Below are positions 9,572 to 19,674 of a stretch of 49,718 nt of DNA, one piece after another. Position numbers and translations under genes: made by a program. The notes beneath the pieces are model-generated. The model worked only from the letters and a program-made list of their open reading frames with translations. It did no database searches and was not told where the DNA came from. The stretch is from an uncultured Pleomorphomonas sp. (GTDB taxonomy: Bacteria; Pseudomonadota; Alphaproteobacteria; Rhizobiales; Pleomorphomonadaceae). How positions within the stretch are numbered: position 1 is the stretch's first letter; every line of letters starts with the position of its first letter. The stretch lies in the NCBI GenBank assembly GCA_937868725.1, contig CALMMQ010000023.1:1-49718 (forward strand). Reading direction: 5' to 3'.

Positions 9572-9600
9572 AACCCCGGAGCGATCCGGGGTTTTTTGTT
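9572..9600 (+). terminator. Intrinsic terminator after tsf
   Basis: A perfect 9-bp stem (AACCCCGGA / TCCGGGGTT, 9572-9580 and 9585-9593) with loop GCGA is followed by TTTTGTTG. Confidence 0.9.
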
Positions 9601-9792
9601 GCCGTCAGCCTCCCGCGCGGGCAGATGAGCCCCCGGGGCCTTGTCTCGCCGAAAGAAATTGGCCGCTCGCCGGCCTTGGGGCCCTGCCGGGGGTTTTCTG
9701 GCGGCTTCAGGCGCGCTAGGTGATGCGGCAGAGCGTTGTCGTGGCCCTTGCGGGCGAGTCGCGGCAATTGATCAACCTAGCGGAGTACCTCC

Positions 9793-10509
9793 ATGGCGGA
9801 AGTCAAGTATCGTCGCGTGCTGCTGAAACTGTCGGGCGAAGCCCTGATGGGGGACCGGGGTTTCGGCATCGATCCCAAGGTGGTCGACCGCATCGCCAAG
9901 GAAATCGTCGAGGCGCATCGGCTGGGCGTGCAGATCGGCGTCGTGGTCGGCGGCGGCAACATCTTCCGCGGCGTCTCCGTTGCCGCCCAGGGCGGTGATC
10001 GCACCACCGGCGACTACCTCGGCATGCTCGGCACCGTCATGAACGCCCTTGCCATGCGCTCGGCCATTGACCGCTTCGGCGTGCCGGCCGTCGTGCTGTC
10101 GGCCATCGGCATTCCCGCCCTGTGCGAGACCTTCACCCAGCGCGGCGCTCTCACCCATTTTGCCGAGAACAAGGTGATCGTCTTCGCCGGCGGCACCGGC
10201 AATCCGTTCTTCACCACCGACTCCGGCGCTGCCCTGCGCGCCGCCGAGATGGACTGCGACGCCCTGCTCAAGGGGACGCAGGTCGACGGCGTCTATACCG
10301 CTGATCCCAAGAAGGATCCGACCGCCAAGCGCCTCGATCGCCTGAGCCACCAGGACGTGTTGTCGCGCAACCTCCAGGTCATGGACGCCGCCGCGATTGC
10401 CCTTGCCCGCGACAACAAGATTCCGGTAGTGGTGTTCTCGGTTCATAACGAGGGTGCATTCGTCGATGTGCTTAAGGGGCAGGGCCTCTGCACCGTCATC
10501 GACGGCTGA
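9793..10509 (+). CDS. pyrH: UMP kinase
   Basis: The 238-residue hexameric amino-acid-kinase-fold enzyme phosphorylates UMP to UDP. The nucleotide-binding start RVLLKLSGEALMGDRGFGID, the glycine-rich VVVGGGNIFRG and FAGGTGNPFFTTDSGAALRA are all present. The ATG is preceded by GGAGTACC. It comes after the tsf terminator and is followed 82 bases on by frr, the conserved pyrH-frr pair. Confidence 0.97.
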   Translation: MAEVKYRRVLLKLSGEALMGDRGFGIDPKVVDRIAKEIVEAHRLGVQIGVVVGGGNIFRGVSVAAQGGDRTTGDYLGMLGTVMNALAMRSAIDRFGVPAVVLSAIGIPALCETFTQRGALTHFAENKVIVFAGGTGNPFFTTDSGAALRAAEMDCDALLKGTQVDGVYTADPKKDPTAKRLDRLSHQDVLSRNLQVMDAAAIALARDNKIPVVVFSVHNEGAFVDVLKGQGLCTVIDG

Positions 10510-10591
10510 CAACATCGCGGCGCCCGGGACGATGGTGGCTTAGCGGCTCCATCGTCTGGCGCCGCGCAAAGACTGCGGAAGGTAGAAGGCC

Positions 10592-11152
10592 ATGGCCGAC
10601 GACTATGACATGAATGACCTCAAGCGTCGCATGAACGCCACGCTTGCTTCCTTCAAGAACGAACTCTCCGGTCTCAGGACCGGTCGCGCCAGCGCCAGCC
10701 TGATGGACCCGATCGTCGTGCAGGCCTACGGCAGCACCATGCCGCTCAATCAGGTGGCGACGGTGTCGGTGCCCGAACCGCGCATGATCTCGGTCCAGGT
10801 CTGGGACAAGGGCATGGTGCACGCCGTCGAGAAGGCCATCCGCGAATCGTCGCTCGGCCTCAATCCGGTCATCGAAGGCACGCTGCTGCGCCTGCCCATT
10901 CCCGAGCTCAACACCGAGCGCCGCAAGGAACTGGTCAAGATCGCCCACAAGTACACCGAGGCGACCAAGGTGGCCATCCGCCACATCCGCCGAGACGGCA
11001 TGGACGAACTCAAGGACCTCGAGAAGGAGGGCCTTCTCACCGAGGATGCCAGCCGCCACTTCGCCGACAAGGTGCAGAAGCTCACCGACGATTCGATCGC
11101 CGAGGCCGACAAGCTGCTGGCGGCCAAGGAAAACGAGATCATGCAGGTCTGA
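10592..11152 (+). CDS. frr: Ribosome recycling factor
   Basis: The 186-residue protein has the standard RRF length and motifs: [20 protein letters not shown] and the C-terminal helix [18 protein letters not shown]. It splits post-termination ribosomes together with EF-G. The start follows GGAAGG. It lies between pyrH and uppS in the typical order. Confidence 0.97.
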   Translation: MADDYDMNDLKRRMNATLASFKNELSGLRTGRASASLMDPIVVQAYGSTMPLNQVATVSVPEPRMISVQVWDKGMVHAVEKAIRESSLGLNPVIEGTLLRLPIPELNTERRKELVKIAHKYTEATKVAIRHIRRDGMDELKDLEKEGLLTEDASRHFADKVQKLTDDSIAEADKLLAAKENEIMQV

Positions 11153-11313
11153 TGTCGGGAGGGCACCTCGGGCATCTGGCGTCGGCGCTCCGGTGTAGGG
11201 TTTGATGCACGTCGGGATTGCGCGCCACCAGCTGTCTTGCCGCCTTCATATTGACACGGATGGGCGGCACGACGGCGTTCGGTGGGCAGACGATTGAGCG
11301 GGGGCGGTAGACC

Positions 11314-12063
11314 ATGGCGGAACAGGTCGCGGCGAGGGATGCGGTAAGGGCGGTGCCCGAGCATGTCGCCATCATCATGGATGGCAACGGCCGCTGGGCT
11401 CGCTCACGCGGCCTGCCACGCATCGAAGGCCACCGGCGCGGTGTTCAGGCGGTGCGGGCCGTTGTTGCCCACGCCCAGAAGGCCGGCGTCAAGTGGCTGA
11501 CGATCTTCTCGTTTTCGACCGAGAACTGGTCGCGACCGGCCGACGAAGTGCGCGACCTGATGACGCTGATCAAGCTGTTCGTCCGCCGCGATCTCGCCGA
11601 CCTGCACAAGGGCGGCATCAGGGTCAAGGTGATCGGCAGCCGCGGCGACCTCAAGCCCGACATGCTGGCCATCGTCAACGAGGCCGAGACGTTGACGCGC
11701 GACAACACCGGCCTGACGCTGGTGCTGGCCTTCAACTATGGCGGTCGCGACGAGATCGCCCGCGCTGCCCGCGCGGTCGCCCGTGACGTCGCCGCCGGGC
11801 TCATCGCCGCCGACGCCGTCGATGAAGCGGTGATCGCCAGCCGTCTCGACACCGCCGGCATGCCCGACCCCGACCTCATCATCCGCACCTCCGGCGAACA
11901 GCGGCTGTCCAACTTCCTGCTCTGGCAGGCGGCCTACGCCGAGTTCGTCTTCGTCGCCGACTTCTGGCCCGATTTCGACGGCGCGGTGTTCGATCGCGCC
12001 ATTGCCGAGTTCCAGGGCCGGGATCGCCGCTTCGGCGGCGTCAAGCAGGAGGCGGCCGTCTGA
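11314..12063 (+). CDS. uppS: Undecaprenyl diphosphate synthase (cis-prenyltransferase)
   Basis: The 249-residue enzyme makes the C55 lipid carrier for peptidoglycan and O-antigen from farnesyl and isopentenyl diphosphates. The catalytic Asp is in IIMDGNGRWA (Asp23). The SFSTENWSRP and DLIIRTSGEQRLSNFLLWQA motifs are also intact. The last base of its stop codon is the first base of the cdsA start (TGATG), so the two are translationally coupled. Confidence 0.96.
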   Translation: MAEQVAARDAVRAVPEHVAIIMDGNGRWARSRGLPRIEGHRRGVQAVRAVVAHAQKAGVKWLTIFSFSTENWSRPADEVRDLMTLIKLFVRRDLADLHKGGIRVKVIGSRGDLKPDMLAIVNEAETLTRDNTGLTLVLAFNYGGRDEIARAARAVARDVAAGLIAADAVDEAVIASRLDTAGMPDPDLIIRTSGEQRLSNFLLWQAAYAEFVFVADFWPDFDGAVFDRAIAEFQGRDRRFGGVKQEAAV

Positions 12064-12914
12064 TGGGCACGCAAACGCCGCAGGCGTCAGGACTGTTCGG
12101 CCGGGAACTCCTGCTCCGCATCGCCTCGGCGCTGGTCATGGGCGTGGTGGCCCTCGGCTTTCTCTGGTGGGGCGGCATCGCCTTCGCCGTGCTCGCCGCC
12201 GCCATGTCGGTGCTGATCCTGCACGAATGGGTGGGCATCACCGGCCCGTTCCGCCTGCGGTTGGCCGTGCGCGTCGCCTATGCCTTCGTCGCCTTCTCGG
12301 TCATCATCGCCACCGATCAGCCGGTGCAGGCGACGCTGTTCACCTGGGTGGTGGCCGGCGGCATCCTGCTGGCCGCCAGCGCCGACCGTCATCTGGTCTG
12401 GCTGGCCGGCGGTCTGCTCTACGCCACCTTGCCAGGCATCGCCTGCGTCATGCTGCGCGATTCCAGCGCCGCCGGCTCGCTCGATTCCATCGCCGTCATC
12501 TTCGTCTTTCTCGTCGTCTGGGCCACAGATACCGCCGCCTACTTCAGCGGTCGGCTGATCGGCGGTCCCAAGCTGGCGCCGCGCTTTTCGCCCAAGAAGA
12601 CCTGGTCGGGCGCCATCGGTGGCGCCAGCGCCGCCGTCGTCGTCGGCCTTGTGGTCGCCTTGGTCGCCGGCATCGAGGGCAAACTGTGGGCGGCGGCCAT
12701 CGCCTTCGCGCTGTCGGTGGTCAGCCAGTTCGGCGATCTCGGGGAATCGGCGCTGAAACGCCGCTTCGACGTCAAGGATTCCGGCGCGCTGATTCCCGGA
12801 CATGGCGGCATCATGGATCGCGTCGACGGTCTCGTCGCCGCCATGGTGGTGGCCGTGATCATCGGTCTCCTGCGTGGTGGCGACGACATCGCCGCCGGTC
12901 TACTGGTCTGGTGA
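12063..12914 (+). CDS. cdsA: Phosphatidate cytidylyltransferase (CDP-diacylglycerol synthase)
   Basis: The 283-residue membrane protein has about eight hydrophobic segments and the family signature near the C-terminus (SALKRRFDVKDSGALIPGHG, then GIMDRVDG). It activates phosphatidic acid with CTP for phospholipid synthesis at the inner membrane. It overlaps uppS by one base and dxr starts 2 bases after it. Confidence 0.95.
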   Translation: MGTQTPQASGLFGRELLLRIASALVMGVVALGFLWWGGIAFAVLAAAMSVLILHEWVGITGPFRLRLAVRVAYAFVAFSVIIATDQPVQATLFTWVVAGGILLAASADRHLVWLAGGLLYATLPGIACVMLRDSSAAGSLDSIAVIFVFLVVWATDTAAYFSGRLIGGPKLAPRFSPKKTWSGAIGGASAAVVVGLVVALVAGIEGKLWAAAIAFALSVVSQFGDLGESALKRRFDVKDSGALIPGHGGIMDRVDGLVAAMVVAVIIGLLRGGDDIAAGLLVW

Positions 12915-12916
12915 AA

Positions 12917-14140
12917 ATGCCGATGTCCACAGATGCAGCCCCCAAGCCCGCCGCCCGGCGGCCCGATTGCGCCGCGCCGATGCGGCTGTCCCTGCTCGGG
13001 GCCACCGGGTCGATCGGCACATCCACCCTTGATCTCGTCGCCGCCGATCCCGAACGTTTCGAGGTCGAGGCGCTGACCGCCGCCAACAACGTCGAACGAC
13101 TGGCCGAGATCGCCGTCCGCTTTCGCGCCCGCCACGCCGTCATCGCCGACGAGCGTCGCTACCCGGAACTGGTCGAGCGGCTGTCGGGCACCGGCATCAC
13201 CGTCGCGGCGGGCGCCAGGGCCGTGGCCGAAGCGGCCGCCCGCCCCGTCGACATGGTGGTGTCGGCCATCGTCGGTGCCGCCGGCCTGGCTCCCAGCCTC
13301 GCCGCCGCCGAGAACGCCCGCGCCGTGGCGCTCGCCAACAAGGAGACGCTGGTCTCGGCCGGCGCCCTGTTCATGACCACGGCGCGGCGGCACGGCACCA
13401 CCGTCCTGCCGGTCGACAGCGAACACAATGCCATCTTCCAGGTGTTCGAGGACGACAACGCGGCCGAGGTCTCCGAGGTGATCCTGACCGCTTCCGGCGG
13501 CCCGTTCCTGCGCACACCGGCGGCCGAGCTCGCGTCCGTCACGCGCGAGATGGCCCTCAAGCACCCGCGCTGGAGCATGGGGCCGAAGATCACCATCGAT
13601 TCGGCGACGCTGATGAACAAGGGCTTCGAGGTGATCGAAGCCTACCAGCTCTATCCCGTCGGCCCCGATCAGCTGTCGATCCTGGTCCATCCCCAGTCGG
13701 TGGTGCACGGCCTCGTCCGCTACACCGACGGTTCGCTCCTGGCCGAGCTCGGCGTTCCCGACATGCGGACGCCGATCGCCTGCTGCCTGGCCTGGCCGGA
13801 ACGGCGCAGGACCTCTGTCCGGCCGCTCGATCTGGCCGAGATCGGCACGCTGACCTTCGAACATCCCGATCGCCAGCGTTTCCGCTGCCTGCCTATCGCC
13901 GAGGCGGCGCTGGCCCGGGGCGAGGGGGCGACCTGCGTGCTCAACGCGGCCAACGAGGTGGCGGTCGAGGCGTTCCTGGCCGGATCCATCGGCTTCCTCG
14001 ACATCGCCGCCATCGTTGAAGAGACGCTGGAGGCGGCCGATCGTGGCGGCCTGTGCCGCGAGCCGGCGACGCTGGCGGCCGCTCTCGAACTCGACGGTGC
14101 CGCCCGGCGGCTGGCGGCCGAGGCGGCCGGCGCCTGCTGA
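12917..14140 (+). CDS. dxr: 1-deoxy-D-xylulose 5-phosphate reductoisomerase
   Basis: The 407-residue enzyme makes methylerythritol phosphate, the committed step of non-mevalonate isoprenoid synthesis. The NADPH site LSLLGATGSIGTSTLDLV, the metal-binding PVDSEHNAIFQ and the MNKGFEVIEAYQLY segment are present. ATG 12917 lies two bases after the cdsA stop; an ATG at 12923 and one just before LSLLGATG are alternatives, as the N-terminal 25 residues are not conserved. The product feeds UppS through IPP, which suits the operon. Confidence 0.95.
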   Translation: MPMSTDAAPKPAARRPDCAAPMRLSLLGATGSIGTSTLDLVAADPERFEVEALTAANNVERLAEIAVRFRARHAVIADERRYPELVERLSGTGITVAAGARAVAEAAARPVDMVVSAIVGAAGLAPSLAAAENARAVALANKETLVSAGALFMTTARRHGTTVLPVDSEHNAIFQVFEDDNAAEVSEVILTASGGPFLRTPAAELASVTREMALKHPRWSMGPKITIDSATLMNKGFEVIEAYQLYPVGPDQLSILVHPQSVVHGLVRYTDGSLLAELGVPDMRTPIACCLAWPERRRTSVRPLDLAEIGTLTFEHPDRQRFRCLPIAEAALARGEGATCVLNAANEVAVEAFLAGSIGFLDIAAIVEETLEAADRGGLCREPATLAAALELDGAARRLAAEAAGAC

Positions 14141-14225
14141 CCACCGCTGCCCCGGCCCCTCGGGGCCAGGAACGACAATGCGCCCGCGGCCGCTGCCGGC
14201 CGGCGAAGCGAAGAAAGAAGCCCGC

Positions 14226-15332
14226 ATGATATCCACGCTCGGTTCTCTTCTGATCGGAACCATCCTGCCGTTTCTGGTGGTGCTGACGGTGGTCGTGTTC
14301 GTGCACGAACTCGGGCATTTCCTGGTGGCCCGTGGCGTCGGCGTCGCCGTCAAGACCTTCTCGCTGGGCTTTGGTCCGGAACTGTTCGGGCGTGACGACG
14401 CCAAGGGCACGCGCTGGCGCCTGTCGGCGGTGCCACTCGGCGGCTACGTCAAGTTCGTCGACGACGCCAATGCCGCCAGCGTGCCCGACTTCGAGGCGCC
14501 GCCGGTGGCGGGCGGCTTCCGCAGCAAACCCGTGGCGGCCCGCGCTGCCGTGGTGGCGGCGGGCCCCCTGGCCAATTTCCTGTTCGCCATTGCCGTGCTG
14601 GCCTGCCTGTTCCTGGCCTTCGGCCGCGCCGTGACGCCGCCGATCGCCACCGAGATCGACGCCGGCAGCGCCGCTGCCGAGGCCGGTTTCCTGCCCGGCG
14701 ACCGCCTGCTCAAGGTCGACGGCCAGGACGTCGCGAGTTTCGAGGACGTGCAGCGCATCGTCATGCTGCGCCGTGGCGTCGCCATGCCCATCGTGGTGGC
14801 GCGCGGCGACGGTCAGCTGACCCTCACCGCCACCCCGCGCGAAACCGAGGTGACCGACGGGCTGGGACACAAGCAGAAACTGCCGCTGCTCGGCCTGCGC
14901 CAGACCAACCCCAAGGTCGAAATCGTCCGCTTCGGACCGCTTGGCGCCGTTCTCGAGGCGACTCGCGAAACCGGCTCGATCGTGTCGAGCACGCTGTCGT
15001 CGGTGGCGGGCATGTTTTCCGGTCGTACCTCGACCGATCAGATCAGCGGCCCCATCGGCATCGCCCGCATGTCCGGCGAGATGGCGGCGCTCGGCTGGAT
15101 ACCGCTCATTAACCTTGCCGCCATTCTTTCGATTTCGATCGGTCTCATTAACCTGTTTCCAATCCCGCTGCTGGACGGTGGACACTTGGTATTCTACGCG
15201 ATCGAAGCTGTGCTCGGCCGCCCTCTGCCCGAAAGGGCGCAGGAAATCGGGTTCGGAATCGGGTTCGCGATCGTGCTTGGGCTGATGGCGTTTGGGGTTG
15301 TCAATGACATCGTCCGCATCGCGACGGGTTAA
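14226..15332 (+). CDS. rseP: RIP metalloprotease RseP (site-2 protease)
   Basis: The 368-residue inner-membrane zinc protease has HELGH at residues 27-31 and the second metal motif LLDGGH near residue 315. A PDZ domain lies between (about residues 130-215). It cleaves anti-sigma factors and old signal peptides within the membrane. The start at 14226 is chosen because the N-terminal membrane helix begins there and a purine-rich stretch AAGAAAGAAG lies just upstream; an in-frame ATG at 14178 would add a non-conserved extension. It precedes bamA as in other alphaproteobacteria. Confidence 0.94.
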   Translation: MISTLGSLLIGTILPFLVVLTVVVFVHELGHFLVARGVGVAVKTFSLGFGPELFGRDDAKGTRWRLSAVPLGGYVKFVDDANAASVPDFEAPPVAGGFRSKPVAARAAVVAAGPLANFLFAIAVLACLFLAFGRAVTPPIATEIDAGSAAAEAGFLPGDRLLKVDGQDVASFEDVQRIVMLRRGVAMPIVVARGDGQLTLTATPRETEVTDGLGHKQKLPLLGLRQTNPKVEIVRFGPLGAVLEATRETGSIVSSTLSSVAGMFSGRTSTDQISGPIGIARMSGEMAALGWIPLINLAAILSISIGLINLFPIPLLDGGHLVFYAIEAVLGRPLPERAQEIGFGIGFAIVLGLMAFGVVNDIVRIATG

Positions 15333-15492
15333 CGAAAACGTGACCTCCGGGCAACTCCCCGGGGGCAAAAGCACCTTGGCGGCTGCGACTTGGCTTGCGC
15401 ATCCCGCCAAAGGCTGTAAAACCGGTTGGCAAGACTCTGTCGGGAGGAAATCCCGCCGGACTTTGGCTGCTGATTAGCGGGTAAGTGATTAA

Positions 15493-17838
15493 ATGCGCTC
15501 ATTCAAGCAATGGACGAAAGTCGTCGCCCTCTCGGTGTGTATCGCCGCGACGGCTCCCGTCGTTGGGGACTTTCCGGTTCTCGGGGTGGCTCAGGCCCAG
15601 GCGGCGACCATCAGTAAGGTCACGGTGACCGGTGCAACCCGCATCGAGCAGCAGACCGTTGTCTCCTATCTGACGATCAAGCCGGGCAAGCCGTTTTCGG
15701 CCGTCGACATCGACGACTCGATCAAGGCCCTGTTCTCGACCGGCATGTTCTCCGATGTGCAGATCACCCAGCAGGGCGGTGTCCTGGTGGTCAAGGTCGC
15801 CGAGAACCCGGTGATCGCCCGTATCGCCTTCCAAGGCAATTCGGCCCAGTCCGACGAGATGCTGACCGGCGTCGTCGAGCTGCAGCCGCGCGCCGTCCTG
15901 ACCAAGGCCAAGGTCGAGTCGGATACGCAGCGCATCCTCGAATACTACCGTCGCACCGGCCGCTACAACGCCACGGTTGATCCCAAGACCGTCGATCTCG
16001 GCCAGGGCCGCGTCGATCTGATCTTCGATATCAGCGAAGGTCCGCGCACCGAGGTGTCGAGGATCAACTTCGTCGGCAACAAGGCCTTCTCGGCCTGGCG
16101 GCTGCATGACGTTGTCTCCACCAAGGAATCTGGCATCTTCGGCTGGCTCAAGACGTCCGACAACTACGATCCGGATCGTCTCAACGCCGACCAGGAAGCT
16201 CTGCGCGACTTCTACTACAATCACGGTTACGCCGACTTCCGCGTCGTTTCGGCTGTCGCCGACTTCGATCGCGAGCAGAACTCGTTCTTCATCACCTTCA
16301 CCGTCGACGAAGGTCCGCAGTACCACTACGGCCCGGTCAAGGTTGAGACGACGTTGTCCGAGGTCAAGGCTGACGACCTCAAGAATGTGGCGGCGATCAA
16401 GGAAGGCGATACGTACTCGGCCCGCGACGTCAAGCGCTCGCTTGAGGACATGACGAGCGCCGTGGCCGCCAAGGGCTATGCCTTCGTGCAGGTCCGCCCG
16501 CGCGGCGACCGCGACTACAACAGCCACACCATCTCCGTGACGTTCTTCGTCGACGAAGGCCAGCGCGCCTACATCGAACGTCTGAACATCATCGGCAACA
16601 CCCGTACGCGTGACTATGTCATCCGTCGCGAGTTCGACATTGGCGAGGGTGACGCCTACAATCAGGTGCTGATCGAGAAGGCTGAGCGCAAGCTCAAGAA
16701 CCTCGGCTACTTCAAGACCGTCAAGGTCTGGTCCGAGCAGGGCTCGACGCCGGACAAGGTCATCGTCAACGTGCAGGTCGACGACCAGCCGACCGGTGAG
16801 ATCAGCGTTGGCGTCGGCTATTCGACCTCGGATGGTGTTCTCGCCCAGCTGTCGATGACCGAAAAGAACTTCCTCGGCCGTGGTCAGTACGTGCGGGCCT
16901 CGGTGTCGCGCGGCATCACCACCAACGGCACTGATGGCGCCTCGTCCTACGCGCTGTCGTTCACCGAGCCGTATCTGTTCGATCGCCACCTGCAGGGCGG
17001 CTTCGACCTCTACGACAACAACATCAGCGACGGCAGTGACGATATTCATCCCTACGATGAAGAGCTGCTCGGCGGTAAGCTGCGCCTCGGTGTGCCGCTC
17101 ACCGAAGACCTCAACCTCGGCATCTACTACGAGGGCTACCAGCAGAAACTCTCGAACGTCCACTCGGATGAGCAAAATCTGGTCCAAGAGGGCGACTCGT
17201 TCGTGTCGTCGGTCGGTTACACGCTGACCTACAACACCATCGACGACTACGCCTTCCCGCGGAATGGCTACTACGCCCAGTTCGGCCAGCAGTTCGCCGG
17301 TGTCGGTGGCGACGTGTCGTTCATCAAGACGACGGCCCGTGCCGACGCCTACAAGGAGCTGTTCGAGGATTGGGACCTGATCGGCCACGTCGGCGTCAAG
17401 GGTGGCTACATCACCGGCTACAGCGACGATCTGCGCTACGTCGACCAGTTCCGTATCGGTGGCGAGACCATCCGCGGCTTTGCGACCGAGGGTATCGGAC
17501 CGCGTGACTCGACCTCTGGTTACGCGCTGGGCGGCAAGTTCTACGTCGCCGCCACGGCCGAGACGATCTTCCCGTTCCCGATGCTGGCCAAGGAATATGG
17601 TCTGTCCGGTTCGTTGTTCGCCGACGCCGGTTCGGTTTGGAACTCGGACGTCGGCGGCAGCGGTACGGCAACGCCGACCAACGTCAACAACGACTTCGCC
17701 CTGCGGGCGTCGGTCGGTGCCGGCGTTGTCTGGCAGTCGCCGTTCGGTCTGCTGCGGGCCGACTTCGCCCTGCCGGTGCTCAAGGAGAGCGAAGACAAGA
17801 CCCAGTACTTCCGCTTCTCCGGTGGCACGAAGTTCTGA
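15493..17838 (+). CDS. bamA: Outer membrane protein assembly factor BamA
   Basis: The 781-residue protein has a cleavable signal peptide ending about AQAQA (residue 36), five POTRA domains from ATISKVTVTGATRIEQQ onward, and a C-terminal 16-strand barrel. The barrel carries the conserved loop-6 motif GGETIRGF and a terminal Phe (GGTKF). It folds and inserts outer-membrane proteins such as the porin at the left edge. A terminator follows its stop, so lpxD and later genes depend on readthrough or on their own promoter. Confidence 0.97.
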   Translation: MRSFKQWTKVVALSVCIAATAPVVGDFPVLGVAQAQAATISKVTVTGATRIEQQTVVSYLTIKPGKPFSAVDIDDSIKALFSTGMFSDVQITQQGGVLVVKVAENPVIARIAFQGNSAQSDEMLTGVVELQPRAVLTKAKVESDTQRILEYYRRTGRYNATVDPKTVDLGQGRVDLIFDISEGPRTEVSRINFVGNKAFSAWRLHDVVSTKESGIFGWLKTSDNYDPDRLNADQEALRDFYYNHGYADFRVVSAVADFDREQNSFFITFTVDEGPQYHYGPVKVETTLSEVKADDLKNVAAIKEGDTYSARDVKRSLEDMTSAVAAKGYAFVQVRPRGDRDYNSHTISVTFFVDEGQRAYIERLNIIGNTRTRDYVIRREFDIGEGDAYNQVLIEKAERKLKNLGYFKTVKVWSEQGSTPDKVIVNVQVDDQPTGEISVGVGYSTSDGVLAQLSMTEKNFLGRGQYVRASVSRGITTNGTDGASSYALSFTEPYLFDRHLQGGFDLYDNNISDGSDDIHPYDEELLGGKLRLGVPLTEDLNLGIYYEGYQQKLSNVHSDEQNLVQEGDSFVSSVGYTLTYNTIDDYAFPRNGYYAQFGQQFAGVGGDVSFIKTTARADAYKELFEDWDLIGHVGVKGGYITGYSDDLRYVDQFRIGGETIRGFATEGIGPRDSTSGYALGGKFYVAATAETIFPFPMLAKEYGLSGSLFADAGSVWNSDVGGSGTATPTNVNNDFALRASVGAGVVWQSPFGLLRADFALPVLKESEDKTQYFRFSGGTKF

Positions 17839-17864
17839 TTGCTGCCAAAAGGCGTGAAATTGCA

Positions 17865-17897
17865 GGACCGCCGCCGTCAAAGGCGGCGGTCTTTCGT
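17865..17897 (+). terminator. Intrinsic terminator or attenuator between bamA and lpxD
   Basis: A perfect 10-bp stem (GACCGCCGCC / GGCGGCGGTC, 17865-17874 and 17882-17891) is followed by TTTCGTT. The weak T run suggests partial readthrough to the co-directional lpx genes. Confidence 0.8.
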
Positions 17898-18005
17898 TAA
17901 CGGCAGGGATCAAAAGCGGCGTCGAGCGTTCAGCTTTGGTCGTGCCGATCGATGGTTCCGCCGAACCGCCGTGCGCGGCGAGACGCGGCTAAGGACGACA
18001 AGACC

Positions 18006-19055
18006 ATGACCGATCCGGTGTTCTTTCCCTCGGCCGGCCCCTTGAAGCTCGGTGATCTGGCCAAGCTCTGCGGCGGCGAACTGGTGCGCGGCGACGGCGA
18101 GCGGCTGGTGGTGCGCGTCGCCGCTCTTGATCAGGCCGGCCCCGACGATCTGGCGTTTTTCGAGAACCCGCGTTACCTCGACGATTTCAAGGCGACACGG
18201 GCCGGAGCCGTCATCTGTTCGGCTGCCCACGTCGCGGCCGCGCCAGCCGAGGCGGCGGTGCTGGTGGCCCGGCAGCCCTATCGCGCCGTGGCGCAGATCA
18301 TGCAGGCGCTGTTCCCGACGGCTTTCCGCCTGGAGGGGCCGTATGGCGAGACCGGCATATCGCCGGCCTGCCACATCCATCCCGACGCCCGTCTCGAAGC
18401 TGATGTGACGGTCGAGCCGGGCGCCGTTATCGGCGCCGGTGCCGAGATCGGCCGCGGCACGGTGATTTCCGCCAACGCCGTCATCGGCAAGGGTGTGCGC
18501 ATCGGTCGCGACGGCTACGTCGGCGCCGGCGCCACCGTCGCCTTCGCGCTGATCGGCAACCGCGTCATCATCCATCCCGGCGTGCGCATCGGTCAGGACG
18601 GCTTCGGCTTCGCCATGGGACCGGGCGGGCACCTCAAGGTGCCGCAGATCGGCCGCGTCATCATTCAGGACGACGTCGAGATCGGTGCCAACACCACCAT
18701 CGACCGTGGCTCCAACCGCGACACGGTGATCGGTGAGGGTACCAAGATCGACAACGAGGTCCAGATCGGTCACAACGTCGAGGTCGGCCGGCATTGCGTG
18801 CTGGTGGCCAAGGTCGGCATCTCCGGCTCGTCGAAGCTTGGCGACTACGTGGCGCTCGGTGGCTACAGCGGCCTCGCTGGCCACCTGACGGTCGGTATGG
18901 GCGCCCAGCTGGCCGGTGGCTCGATGCTGAAGGACGACATGCCCGCGGGAGCGCGCTGGATCGGCATGCCGGCCAAGCCCATCCGCGAGTGGACGAAGGA
19001 GCAGATGGCCATTAAGAAGGCCGCGCAAGACAAGACGGGAAGGGACGAACCGTGA
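18006..19055 (+). CDS. lpxD: UDP-3-O-(3-hydroxymyristoyl)glucosamine N-acyltransferase
   Basis: The 349-residue trimeric enzyme adds the second acyl chain in lipid A synthesis. It has the N-terminal uridine-binding domain ([20 protein letters not shown]) and a left-handed beta-helix of hexapeptide repeats ([20 protein letters not shown]), with the catalytic-His region [23 protein letters not shown] 18006 begins the conserved N-terminus; the preceding bases ACGACAAGACC give only a weak ribosome binding site, and an earlier in-frame start at 17952 is possible. It overlaps fabZ by 4 bases. Confidence 0.95.
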   Translation: MTDPVFFPSAGPLKLGDLAKLCGGELVRGDGERLVVRVAALDQAGPDDLAFFENPRYLDDFKATRAGAVICSAAHVAAAPAEAAVLVARQPYRAVAQIMQALFPTAFRLEGPYGETGISPACHIHPDARLEADVTVEPGAVIGAGAEIGRGTVISANAVIGKGVRIGRDGYVGAGATVAFALIGNRVIIHPGVRIGQDGFGFAMGPGGHLKVPQIGRVIIQDDVEIGANTTIDRGSNRDTVIGEGTKIDNEVQIGHNVEVGRHCVLVAKVGISGSSKLGDYVALGGYSGLAGHLTVGMGAQLAGGSMLKDDMPAGARWIGMPAKPIREWTKEQMAIKKAAQDKTGRDEP

Positions 19056-19528
19056 GCGAGACCAATCCGAACGCCCCCGAGACCAAGGCCAGCCTGGCTG
19101 CCATGGACATCATGGCGCTGCTCAAGGCGCTGCCGCACCGCTATCCGTTTCTGCTGATCGACAAGATCATCGAGATCGACGGCGACAACTCGGCGGTCGG
19201 CATCAAGAATGTCACCATGAACGAGCCGCAGTTCCAGGGGCACTTCCCGGCGCAGCCGGTCATGCCGGGCGTGCTGATGATCGAGGGCATGGCCCAGACC
19301 GCCGGCGCCATCTGCGTGCGTGCCTGGGACGGCCCGGCGCCGAGCCTCGTCTACTTCATGACCATCGATAAGGTGAAGTTCCGCAAGCCCGTCGGCCCCG
19401 GCGATGTGCTGGAGTATCACGTCAAGAAGACGCGCCAGCGCGGCAACATGTGGTGGTACGAGGCGGTGGCCACGGTTGGCGGCACGCGCGTTGCCGAGGC
19501 CGAACTCAGCGCCATGCTGGTGCCGTGA
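19052..19528 (+). CDS. fabZ: 3-hydroxyacyl-ACP dehydratase FabZ
   Basis: The 158-residue hot-dog-fold enzyme dehydrates 3-hydroxyacyl-ACP in fatty acid synthesis and so competes with LpxA/LpxD for the same substrate. [13 protein letters not shown], then [20 protein letters not shown], hold the active-site His and Glu. It starts with GTG inside the lpxD stop region (GTGA overlap). The pairing with lpx genes is the usual one. Confidence 0.95.
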   Translation: MSETNPNAPETKASLAAMDIMALLKALPHRYPFLLIDKIIEIDGDNSAVGIKNVTMNEPQFQGHFPAQPVMPGVLMIEGMAQTAGAICVRAWDGPAPSLVYFMTIDKVKFRKPVGPGDVLEYHVKKTRQRGNMWWYEAVATVGGTRVAEAELSAMLVP

Positions 19529-19674
19529 CGGCGCGCCATCGGCCGCGGTCCGGTAACAGACTGAAACATTAATTGCCTCCGGTTCGGCGCCATTCGCCTG
19601 TATAGAGCGGCGGCGGAGCCGGTGGCAGACGTCCCGGCCCCCGCGCCGTTCACCCACAGGCATCCGAGACGCCG

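Noticed and set aside
12539-14410. Long minus-strand frame over cdsA, dxr and rseP
   Set aside because: It covers three well-supported genes and has no recognisable domain.
15499-17913. Open frame of about 800 codons on the minus strand opposite bamA
   Set aside because: bamA is certain, and the long antisense frame follows from GC-rich codon bias; its translation shows no domain.
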